Shown here: piece after piece, positions 1 through 8,000 of the stretch
Position numbering within the stretch: the stretch's first letter is position 1
Layout: every line of letters begins with the position of its first letter
Source of the DNA: an uncultured Campylobacter sp.
Lineage (GTDB): Bacteria > Campylobacterota > Campylobacteria > Campylobacterales > Campylobacteraceae
Direction: 5' to 3'
Assembly (NCBI GenBank): GCA_947090385.1
Contig: CAMUNZ010000024.1
Coordinates: forward strand, 1-17,967
Length of the DNA: 17,967 nucleotides
Made by a program: the position numbers and the translations under genes
The notes under the pieces: generated by a model
The model's database searches: none
What the model was told of the DNA's origin: nothing
The model's input: the letters and a program-made list of their open reading frames with translations, nothing else

Positions 1-4
1 AGAT

Positions 5-814
5 ATGAGATTTTTAAAACCAAATCAAAACATCGAAATTTGCGGATTTAAGGCTGTTAAAAACTCACAAATTTTAAATTTAATGTTTCAAAATAATGAA
101 AAAATATTAAACGAATTAAAAATAAAAATTTCAAATCAAATAGATGAAGAATTTGCAAAAAAATCAAAATTAATGGCAAACGATTTTTTGAACAATTATT
201 ATTCTTTTGAAAACGATTATGTTTCCGGAGCTTTGTATTTAAAAAGAATTTTTAAAAACGAAGATAAAAAACAAAATTATGTAGAAAATTTATGGTTAAA
301 AAGCGTAGAAAAATACATAAAAAATGATTTTTTTATAAAAGTTTTAAATGATAATTTGATTACTTTTCAAAGTGATTTTAAAAATTGTTTAAGTTTGAAT
401 GAAATTTCAATAAATTTTCAAAATAAAGCTTTAAAAAATTTATCAGTTTCGAGCATAGGTGGGATAATTTCAGCCAGTTCAGCAAAAGTGGCAAGCAAAA
501 TCGCTATAAAAGCATTTACTAAATTTGGCTTAAAAATAGCTACAAAAACAGGTGTAAAAGTCGCTTCTGGTGTGATTGCAGGTGGCATAGCAGGAAGCGC
601 AGTTCCTGGCATAGGGACAGCTATTGGCGGGATTATAGGTGGGGTTATCGGCTGGGTGGCAAGCGATATAGTTATAAATGAAATTGATGAGAAATTAAAT
701 AGAGAAAAATTTGAAAAAGAAATTCTAAAAGATCTAGAAAATTATAAAAACGAGATTAAAAATTCTATAAATAAAAGCCTAGAATTTGAGATTAAAACTG
801 TAGAAATAAAATAA
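5..814 (+). CDS. Hypothetical glycine-zipper membrane protein, probably 5'-truncated by the window edge
   Basis: I do not recognise a named family. The visible 269 residues have a Lys/Asn/Glu-rich helical N-terminal half. A Ser/Ala/Lys amphipathic stretch follows (about 150-185). Next is a strongly hydrophobic glycine-zipper segment (about 186-222) with repeated GxxxG/GGI-type spacing (AGGIAGSAVPGIGTAIGG), and then a charged coiled-coil-like tail rich in Glu, Lys and Asn. That architecture suggests a protein that inserts a glycine-packed helical hairpin into a membrane. The first ATG lies only four bases inside the window. The frame is open up to the edge and no ribosome binding site is visible, so this may be an internal methionine of a larger protein. 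The stop codon (812-814) directly abuts the stop of the convergent helicase gene. Function unknown. Confidence 0.6.
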   Translation: MRFLKPNQNIEICGFKAVKNSQILNLMFQNNEKILNELKIKISNQIDEEFAKKSKLMANDFLNNYYSFENDYVSGALYLKRIFKNEDKKQNYVENLWLKSVEKYIKNDFFIKVLNDNLITFQSDFKNCLSLNEISINFQNKALKNLSVSSIGGIISASSAKVASKIAIKAFTKFGLKIATKTGVKVASGVIAGGIAGSAVPGIGTAIGGIIGGVIGWVASDIVINEIDEKLNREKFEKEILKDLENYKNEIKNSINKSLEFEIKTVEIK

Positions 815-2836
815 TTATTCGTCTTTTAAAAGTCGCCCTTCTTTTAAAAATTGACTTGGTTCGTATTTTATTTTGCGCATTTTATCCTCTTTTGCATAAG
901 TCATATAAAGTTCATCTTTTGCCCTTGTAACGGCGACATAAAACAGTCTTCTTTCTCCTTCCAAACCTCCTCCCATCGCCATCAATTTTGAATTTGGAAA
1001 GCGATCTTGTGCTAAATCAACTATAAAAACTTGCTTAAACTCAAGCCCTTTGCTTGCATGCACGCTAAGCAAATTTACCCCGCTCCCCTCTTCTATCTCA
1101 TTTGAACCAATTGTTATAAAATTATAAAATTTTTCTAAATTATCATAAGATCTTGACATTTGATAAAGAGTTAAAATTTTATTTGAAATTTTTGTTAAAT
1201 TTTCGTTTTTTAAATCTAAATTTAATTGCCCTGCTCTATTTGTAGCTCGTTTTGTAGCAATCTGATTTGCAATCAAATTAAAAAGATTAGAATTTTTTAT
1301 AACAGATATCAATTTTGACGGATTTTTTTCATCTTTTGTAATCTTAAAAAACTCATACATTTGTGATAAAAACTCGGCGCCTTGTGAATTTAGTTTAGAA
1401 TAATTTAAAATTTTATGATCTTTAAAATCGCCTTTTATATCAAAATTCTTACTATCATCAAAACTAACATCGTCAAAGAGCCCAAGTTGAACTTTTTTTG
1501 TTTTTTTTCCAAAAATTTTTACATTATTATCTGGATTTAAAAATCCATTTATTATATTTTTTCCAAGCAAAATCAAAGCATCAAAGATATCCTTTGCAGC
1601 GGCATTTCCTATACCTTTTGCATAAGAAATTATATTTATAAAAGACATGATATCTTTTGGATTTGCAAGAATTGCTAAGATATCTAAAACAGCTTTTATC
1701 TCCAAATTTTCAAAAAAGCTAATTCCGCCTTTTCGGCGAGATTTTATGCCCTGTTCTTTTAAAGCAATTTCCATGCCATCGGCGCTTGAATTATTTCTAA
1801 AAATTACTGCGATTTCTTCATAATTTACATTTTTATTTTGCGATATTTTTTTTGCAACCCATTCGTATTGTTGAAAATTTTCATTAAAAGTGGCTAATAT
1901 CGGTGGTTTAAAATCGCCTTCTCTTTGAACTATTAAATTTTTTGGATAAAGGCGCGGATTGTTTGCTATAACTCTATTTGCAAGAAGCAAAATTTGATCG
2001 CTTGATCTGTAATTTATATTTAAAGAGAAAGTTTTCGCATCAAGATAACGATCTTTAAATCCACCGATTATGTTTATATTTGCTCCATTAAAAGCATAAA
2101 TACTTTGATCAAAATCCCCAACGCAAAATAGACTTTTTCTATTAAAAGCATCTATTAAACTTCCTTGAAGAGAGTTTGTATCTTGATATTCATCTACCAA
2201 AATTTCATCGAAATTTATCGGCGCACCTTTTAAAAGTTCATTTTTCATTTTGATTAAAAGATCGTTAAAATCTACATAATTAAATTTCTTTTTTTCAATC
2301 TCAAAATCTTTTAAAATATCCTCATAAATTTCAGCAAATTCAGCTTGTTCTTCATCGTAATTTTTACAAAACCAATCAATAAAATCATCATTGCAAGAGT
2401 TTAAAAAAAGTGCATAAATATCATACAAATAAGCCCCACCATAAGGCTTTTTATCCGAAATTTTATAAAAATCTCGTTTTTCGCTTATACTTTTTAAAAG
2501 AGTTTTTAATTCGCGTGGCTGCTTTAAAACTACATTTTTATTTAATTTTTTTAAAAGCGCGAAACTTACTGCATGAAAAGTCCCTGCGGTGATATTTTGT
2601 ATTATTTTAGAATCAAAATATCTATTTAGTCTTGAAATCATCTCTTTTGCCGCTTTATTTGTAAAAGTAAGAAGCAAAATTTTTTCAGGTTTTATGCCGA
2701 TATTTAAAAGATGCGCGATTCTTGCTACTATCGTGCTTGTTTTGCCAGTGCCTGCGCTTGCGATTATTAGATTATTTCCAAGTGGCGCTGTTGCTGCTTT
2801 TAATTGTTCTTGATTTAATGATTTTAATGCGTCCAT
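815..2836 (-). CDS. UvrD/Rep-family superfamily 1A ATP-dependent DNA helicase
   Basis: A 3'-5' DNA helicase/translocase of the UvrD/Rep/PcrA group, expected to act in the cytoplasm in DNA repair or replication restart. The full motif set is visible: motif I (Walker A) ASAGTGKT at residues 26-33, Ia LTFTNKAAKEM near 57-66, II DEYQDT at 215-220, III GDFDQSIYAFNGAN, IV NINYRSSDQI, V SVHASKGLEF near 600, and VI ERRLFYVAVTRAKDEL near 628-643. At 673 aa it is slightly shorter than E. coli UvrD. The ATG is supported by an AAGGA Shine-Dalgarno (complement of 2842-2846). It is transcribed divergently from pbpC. C. jejuni has a similar helicase (Cj0777 as I recall) near valS as well as a separate UvrD, so this is more safely called Rep/UvrD-like than assigned one symbol. 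Confidence 0.93.
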   Translation of the reverse strand: MDALKSLNQEQLKAATAPLGNNLIIASAGTGKTSTIVARIAHLLNIGIKPEKILLLTFTNKAAKEMISRLNRYFDSKIIQNITAGTFHAVSFALLKKLNKNVVLKQPRELKTLLKSISEKRDFYKISDKKPYGGAYLYDIYALFLNSCNDDFIDWFCKNYDEEQAEFAEIYEDILKDFEIEKKKFNYVDFNDLLIKMKNELLKGAPINFDEILVDEYQDTNSLQGSLIDAFNRKSLFCVGDFDQSIYAFNGANINIIGGFKDRYLDAKTFSLNINYRSSDQILLLANRVIANNPRLYPKNLIVQREGDFKPPILATFNENFQQYEWVAKKISQNKNVNYEEIAVIFRNNSSADGMEIALKEQGIKSRRKGGISFFENLEIKAVLDILAILANPKDIMSFINIISYAKGIGNAAAKDIFDALILLGKNIINGFLNPDNNVKIFGKKTKKVQLGLFDDVSFDDSKNFDIKGDFKDHKILNYSKLNSQGAEFLSQMYEFFKITKDEKNPSKLISVIKNSNLFNLIANQIATKRATNRAGQLNLDLKNENLTKISNKILTLYQMSRSYDNLEKFYNFITIGSNEIEEGSGVNLLSVHASKGLEFKQVFIVDLAQDRFPNSKLMAMGGGLEGERRLFYVAVTRAKDELYMTYAKEDKMRKIKYEPSQFLKEGRLLKDE

Positions 2837-2858
2837 AACTTTCCTTAAAAAGTTTTGG

Positions 2859-2864
2859 ATTATA
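2859..2864 (-). promoter_or_regulatory. Probable sigma70 -10 box for the helicase gene
   Basis: Read on the minus strand this is a perfect TATAAT, 22 bases upstream of the helicase ATG and just upstream of its AAGGA ribosome binding site. No convincing -35 box is visible, which is usual for Campylobacter housekeeping promoters. A perfect match in AT-rich DNA can arise by chance, but the position is right. Confidence 0.45.
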
Positions 2865-2914
2865 CTTTAAAAATTTTAAAAAACATTTATAATGAATTTT
2901 ATAAATAAACTTAA

Positions 2915-2920
2915 TATAAT
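2915..2920 (+). promoter_or_regulatory. Probable sigma70 -10 box for pbpC and the downstream operon
   Basis: A perfect TATAAT lies 25 bases upstream of the pbpC ATG in the 109-base divergent intergenic region. It is followed by an AAGGTGA ribosome binding site at 2936-2942. The upstream DNA is A/T-tract rich and has no clear -35 box, as expected for epsilonproteobacterial sigma70 promoters. All genes to 15912 run in the same direction with gaps of 50 bases or less, so this promoter could feed a long transcript. Confidence 0.45.
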
Positions 2921-2945
2921 TTGCGATTTTTAAAAAAGGTGAAAA

Positions 2946-3710
2946 ATGAAAAATTTTCTAAAAAAAATTGCTATTTTTTTTACCATTATTTTTGCTATTT
3001 TTTTGATTTTGGATTTTTTATATCCGTTAGAAAAAGCGAAATTTTACTGCCCAAATTCGCAGTTTTTATACGACAAAGATAAAAATTTAATCGCCATGAA
3101 ACTTGCCTACGATCAAATTTGGCGAGATAAAATTTCAATTGATGAAATTCCTTTAAAACTACAAAAAAGCGTGATTTTTTTTGAAGATAGATATTTTTAT
3201 TACCATTTTGGATTTAATCCGTTTTCGTTTTTTCGGGCGTTTTTTCATAATATTTTTAGCAAAAACAGAATCGGCGCTTCGACTTTAAGCATGCAAGTTG
3301 CAAGAATGATTGAGCCAAAAAAACGGAGTTATAAAAACAAAATCATAGAAATTTTTCGCGCTTTGCAGCTTGAATTTCATCTAAATAAAAAAGAAATTTT
3401 AGAAATTTATTTCAATCTTGCGCCTTATGGCGGAAATATTGAAGGCGTAAAAATGGCGTCATTTTTTTATTTTAATAAAAATTTAAACGAGCTTAGCATC
3501 GCACAAATGGCGCTTTTAAGCACATTGCCGAAAAATCCGAACAAAAACAGATTGGATAAAAAATCAAATATAAATTTGTGGAAAAATCATCTTGTAAAAA
3601 AACTTTATAAAAACAAAATCATTACAAAAAGCGAATTTATGAGAAAATACAACCACAAAAAGGCGAGATTCGATAAATTTAACCACAAATTTTTCAAATT
3701 TAGCCTTTAA
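2946..3710 (+). CDS. pbpC: Penicillin-binding protein 1C, N-terminal glycosyltransferase (GT51) part; ends at a frame break
   Basis: The peptidoglycan glycosyltransferase half of a bifunctional class A penicillin-binding protein, which polymerises lipid II into glycan strands outside the inner membrane. An N-terminal membrane anchor spans about residues 5-27. GT51 motifs follow in order: EDRYFYYHFG with the first catalytic Glu at 80, GASTLSMQVAR at 110-120, the helix holding the second conserved Glu at 135, KKEILEIYFNLAPYGG at 148-163, and LSIAQMALLSTLPKNP at 183-198. It stops after 254 aa, before any transpeptidase domain, at CTT-TAA. The missing domain continues in the +1 frame. PBP1C of E. 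coli is about 770 aa; joining both parts here gives 704 aa. The start has a good AAGGTGA site four bases upstream. It is either the first half of a frameshifted gene or the pre-shift part of one frameshifted product. Confidence 0.85.
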   Translation: MKNFLKKIAIFFTIIFAIFLILDFLYPLEKAKFYCPNSQFLYDKDKNLIAMKLAYDQIWRDKISIDEIPLKLQKSVIFFEDRYFYYHFGFNPFSFFRAFFHNIFSKNRIGASTLSMQVARMIEPKKRSYKNKIIEIFRALQLEFHLNKKEILEIYFNLAPYGGNIEGVKMASFFYFNKNLNELSIAQMALLSTLPKNPNKNRLDKKSNINLWKNHLVKKLYKNKIITKSEFMRKYNHKKARFDKFNHKFFKFSL

Positions 3711-3711
3711 A
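3705..3711 (+). other. +1 frame junction inside pbpC (CTT-TAA-A)
   Basis: The upstream frame reads AGC-CTT then stop TAA (3708-3710). Skipping the single T at 3708 gives AGC-CTT-AAA-AAT-GGC. This joins the glycosyltransferase frame to the transpeptidase frame, which has no stop from 3643 to the gene end. The two frames overlap open only at 3643-3707, so the shift must lie there, and CTT-TAA is its last possible point. The heptamer resembles the prfB (release factor 2) +1 site CTT-TGA-C, but I see no Shine-Dalgarno-like stimulator just upstream. Three explanations are possible: a one-base insertion in CTTTAAAAA (true mutation), a sequencing error, or real +1 recoding. Confidence 0.7.
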
Positions 3712-3756
3712 AATGGCATTTCTAACACAAAAATAAATTTAAATTATCAGTTAAAA

Positions 3757-5061
3757 TTGCAAGAAATTTTAAAAAAAATTATAAACAAATATAAAGATAA
3801 AAATTTGCAAAACTCAGCAGCAGTTTTGATCGAAAATAGCGATTTAGACATCGTCGCTTATGTTTCTAGCCACGATAAATTCGCAAAAAACGGGCAAAAT
3901 GATGGCGTTTTAGCAAACAGATCAGTTGGATCGATTTTTAAGCCTTTTATTTTTGCGTTGTCGCTTGATAACGGATTTATCACGCCAAAAACTAAGCTTA
4001 TCGATACGCAAATTTTTTTAAATGATTATAAACCGAAAAATTTTAGTAAAAATTTCGCAGGAATTGTAAGCGCAAAAGATGCTTTAAATTATTCTTTAAA
4101 TATCCCGTTTATTTCGCTAAATACGAAGTTGCAGGATAATTCTTTATATGAAATTTTAAATAAATTTAAGCTTGTTGATAAACCAAAAGAATTTTACGGA
4201 CAAAGCATCGTTTTAGGAAGTAGTGGCACGAATTTATTATCTCTTGTGAGCTTGTTTTCGGCTTTTGCAAACGGCGGTATCGTAAAAAAGCAAAAATTTT
4301 TGCAAAATTTTGATGAAGAAAAAAGAATTTTTTCTGCGCAAAGTGCGTATTTGACGGCAAAAGTTTTACAAAATACACCACGAATTTATCTTGATAGAAT
4401 TTGGCAAAATACCTTAAACACCGCAGCAATCGCTTTTAAAACGGGAACTTCGAGCGAAAATAAAGATCTTTTGACGATCGCTTTTACGCCAAAATACACG
4501 TTTGGAGTTTGGTTTGGAAATTTTGACGGATCTAAAACTTCAAATTTAAACGCCACACAAACTGCGTCGTTAGCGGCTTTGGAGTTTTTTTCATACATTT
4601 TTAAAGATGAAATTTTCGAAGATTTTAAAAAACCAAAAGATTTGATAAAAAAAGAAATTTGCTTTGATCCGTATGAAAGTAAAAATTGCGAAAATAAAGG
4701 AATTGATTTTTTGATAAACAAAGTCATTTTAAAAAATAAATGCGAAAATTTGAGATTAGATGAGATTAATTTTTTGCAAATTTTGGATTTGAAATTTTGC
4801 GAAAACGAAAACTTAAACATAAAACCGCTTATCACAAGCCCCGCAAATAACGCAATTTATGAAAAAAATAGCAAAATTTTTGTAAAATGTATCACAAAAA
4901 CAAATGCAGAAATTTTCATAAAAGTTGATGATGAAAACTATACAAAATTTAAAAAAAACGGGGAATTTTTTAGAAATTTTAAGCAGGGTTTTCATAAAAT
5001 AAATTGTTTAGATGAAAGCGGAAATTTCAGCCAAAATTCGTTTTTTATAAAGGAGAATTAA
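3757..5061 (+). CDS. pbpC: Penicillin-binding protein 1C, C-terminal transpeptidase plus BiPBP_C domain (frame-shifted second half)
   Basis: The DD-transpeptidase half of PBP1C, which cross-links peptidoglycan stem peptides in the periplasm and is the beta-lactam target. All three catalytic motifs are intact when numbered from the TTG at 3757: SIFK (nucleophile Ser59, Lys62), SLN at 113-115 and KTG at 228-230. Residues about 357-434 look like the beta-rich C-terminal domain typical of PBP1C (BiPBP_C; starts ITSPANNAIYEK). The TTG has no ribosome binding site, and the frame is open back to 3643. The sequence KINLNYQLKLQEIL just upstream corresponds to the TTxDxxLQ-type region that begins the transpeptidase in this family. 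This half is therefore probably not translated alone but continues from the upstream frame. Conserved catalytic residues argue against long-standing decay. It abuts the macroglobulin gene. Confidence 0.83.
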   Translation: MQEILKKIINKYKDKNLQNSAAVLIENSDLDIVAYVSSHDKFAKNGQNDGVLANRSVGSIFKPFIFALSLDNGFITPKTKLIDTQIFLNDYKPKNFSKNFAGIVSAKDALNYSLNIPFISLNTKLQDNSLYEILNKFKLVDKPKEFYGQSIVLGSSGTNLLSLVSLFSAFANGGIVKKQKFLQNFDEEKRIFSAQSAYLTAKVLQNTPRIYLDRIWQNTLNTAAIAFKTGTSSENKDLLTIAFTPKYTFGVWFGNFDGSKTSNLNATQTASLAALEFFSYIFKDEIFEDFKKPKDLIKKEICFDPYESKNCENKGIDFLINKVILKNKCENLRLDEINFLQILDLKFCENENLNIKPLITSPANNAIYEKNSKIFVKCITKTNAEIFIKVDDENYTKFKKNGEFFRNFKQGFHKINCLDESGNFSQNSFFIKEN

Positions 5062-8000
5062 ATGAAAATTTTAGTTTTATTTTTGATTTTTTTTACACAA
5101 ATTTTTAGTTTTGAATTACAAAGCGCATTAGTTTTAGAAAACAAAATAGAATTTAAAACAGACGCAAAAAATTTCGAGCCTTATTCTTTCACGCACGAAA
5201 AACTCGTAAATTGCGAGCCAAAAATCGAAGGAATAAGCGAATTTGTAAGCGAAAATTCCTTTATAATTTATCCTAAAAATGACTTAATCGCCGGGATAAA
5301 ATACGCGTGCAAAAGCGGAAAAAACGAAATCAATTTTGAAAGCTTTAAATTTGAACTAAAAGAGTTAAATCAAATTTCTAAAAACTCATTTAGAATGAAA
5401 TTTTCGGATTTTGTTTCAAAAGACGAATTACAAAAAAACTTAAAAATTTACTCGCAAAACGAAACTTTGCCTTTTGAAATTTCAACGACAAACGAAAAAG
5501 AATTTTTTGTAAAAACAAAACAATACGAAAAAATAATAATCGAAAATTTAAGCTCAAAAAACGGAATTTTGCTAGAAAAATTTGTTTCAAATCAGGGAAA
5601 AATTTTTAAAATAAATCCAAAAGCTTCAAGCCTTGACGATTTTATCGTAAAAAGTGCAAATTTTGATGACGGACAAATCGGTTTTAGAATGTTTTTCAAA
5701 AACTGGATCGATGCTTCAAGCGAATTTATGCAAGCCGAAAATATCCAAAATTTATCCTTAAAATCACGAACTTACACGTCTGATTTGCCCCAAGATGAAA
5801 AAGAAGGAATTAGCGATAAATACTGGTTTTGTTTGGAATTTGCTTCAAAAGAATTTAAACCAAATGAAAATTATAAAATAACTTTTTTGCCTGGATTTGG
5901 CGATAATAATCTTGTTTTAAGAGATGAAAAAACTTTTGAAATCAAAGCGCCAAATTTCAAACCGTTTTTTAAATTTAAAGACGATAAAAAATATGTCAGC
6001 AAAAACGTAAATGTAGCTTACGAAGCCATAAATGTGCCAAAAATTCAAGTCGTTTTGGAAAAAATCAAAAGCGAAAATTACAGATATTTTTTAAATTACG
6101 GATACGACGATAGGCTTTTTACGCAAATTTTAAGCAAAAATTTAGATTTAGACGCGAAATTAAACGAAAAAAGCGAAGCTAAATTTAATATAAATTTAGA
6201 AAATTACGAAGCTGGAATTTACAAACTTACGATTTATTTTGACAAGCAAAATAGCGTTTCTAAGATTTTTTATCTAAGCGATATCGCGATAAATGCAAAA
6301 ATCGGCAACGGCGGCGCTTTTGTTTATGTAAATAAAATTAGTGATTTAGAGAAATTAGACGGCGCAAAAGTTACGATTTATTCGCAAAACAACGAAATAA
6401 TCGCAAGCGGCAAAAGTTATGATGGGGTTTTTAAAATCGAAGAGAAAAATTTTTCATCAAAAAAACCGCAATCAATCCAAGTCGAATACAAAAAAGATAG
6501 AAATTTTTTAATCCTTGAAAATAGCTTAAACTCAGGCGATATAAATTATAATTTCGAAAGCAAAAATTTAGCTTTAATCTCTTTGGTAAGCGAAATTTTG
6601 CGCCCCGGCGATAAACTTTTAGGAAGTGTGATTTTTAAGAAAAATGATTTTAGCACCTTAGCAAATTTACCTGTGATTATCAAAATTTTATCACCAAATA
6701 ACGACGAAATTTTGGTAAAAAAAGTAAAAACTGATGATTTTGGCGTCGTTATTTTAAACGAAGATTTACCAAAAATCACTGGAAATTACACGATACAGGC
6801 GATTTTTGAAGATAAAATTTTATCGACTGGATATTTTTCGCAAGAATTTTTCGTCCCGCAAAGAGTTAAAAACGAGATAAAAATCGCAAAAAATAAATTT
6901 TTTAAAAATGAAATCATAGAATTAAATTTAAGCGCAAATTATCTTTTTGGCGGAGCTGGCGCAAATTTAAAAGCAAACGCGACGCTAAATTTAAGAGATA
7001 AAAATTTCCTTGAAAATTACGAAGATTTTTCATTTTCGCTAAAAGGTGAGCAAAATTTCTTAACAGACGAAACGAAAAATTTCACATTGGACGAAAACGG
7101 CAAAAAAAATATCATTTTTAAAGCAAATTTGGATAAATCAAACTCGCAAATTATCGAAGCGGGAGTTAGATTTGAAACGCTTGATGGTACAAAAGTTGTC
7201 GGAGCAAATAAATTTTTTAACATTTTCAAAGCTAAACAAATCGTAGGAATCCAGGCTTTAAACGATTATGTTAAAAAAGGAGAAAAAGCAAAATTTAAAA
7301 CAATTAGCTTAAACGTAGATGATTCTAGCAAGGCAGATTTAAATTTAGAAGTTGAAATTTATCGCCAAGTTTGGGAATACAGCGTGCAAAATGGATCTTT
7401 TAAATGGGATAAAATTCCAGTTTTAGAAAGTAGTTTAAAAAATATAAAAAACGAGTTTTCGTATGAGTTTAAAAACGGCGGAGATTACGAAATCGTTTTG
7501 ATCGAGCCAAAGCAAAATTTAAGGGCAAGTGTTGAAATTTTTTCAAGCGGTTTTGGAGTAAATACTCCTACAAATGAAATCACAAAAGCAGTTTTAAAAA
7601 CAAATAAAAAATCTTACAAACCAAACGACAAAGTCGAAATTTCGGCAAATTCTATAGTCAATGAAGGCGTGGGATTAGTTACATTTAGCGACACAAATGT
7701 AAAAATTCATAAAAATTTTGAGATAAAAAACGGAGAAATTTCTGGCGAATTTCGCTTACCAAAAAATTTTAAAGGCGGTTATTTAAGCATATCTTTGATA
7801 AATAAAAATAGCGACAAAAGCGGGATTTTACGAGCTTATGCGACAAAATATTTATCGCTTGATAATTCTAATAAAAAGCTAGAAATTAGCTACGAAATTC
7901 CAAAAATGCACTCAAATCAAAAAACTTCGATAAAAATCAAAACAAAACCAAAATCGCGCGTTATTTTATACATCGCGGATGACGGAATTTTGCAAATTTA

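Noticed and set aside
819..832. CTTTTAAAAG palindrome at the convergent gene ends as a bidirectional terminator
   Set aside because: The perfect stem is only five A/T-rich pairs with no loop and no adjacent T tract, so it is not stable enough to call.
3700..3715. Phase-variable homopolymer controlling pbpC
   Set aside because: The tracts at the junction are only three T and five A, far shorter than the long G or C tracts that drive phase variation in Campylobacter.
4386..4835. Minus-strand open frame of about 150 codons inside pbpC
   Set aside because: It lies opposite a transpeptidase domain with intact motifs, is Phe/Lys/Ser-rich as expected of reverse-complemented AT-rich coding DNA, and shows no recognisable domain.
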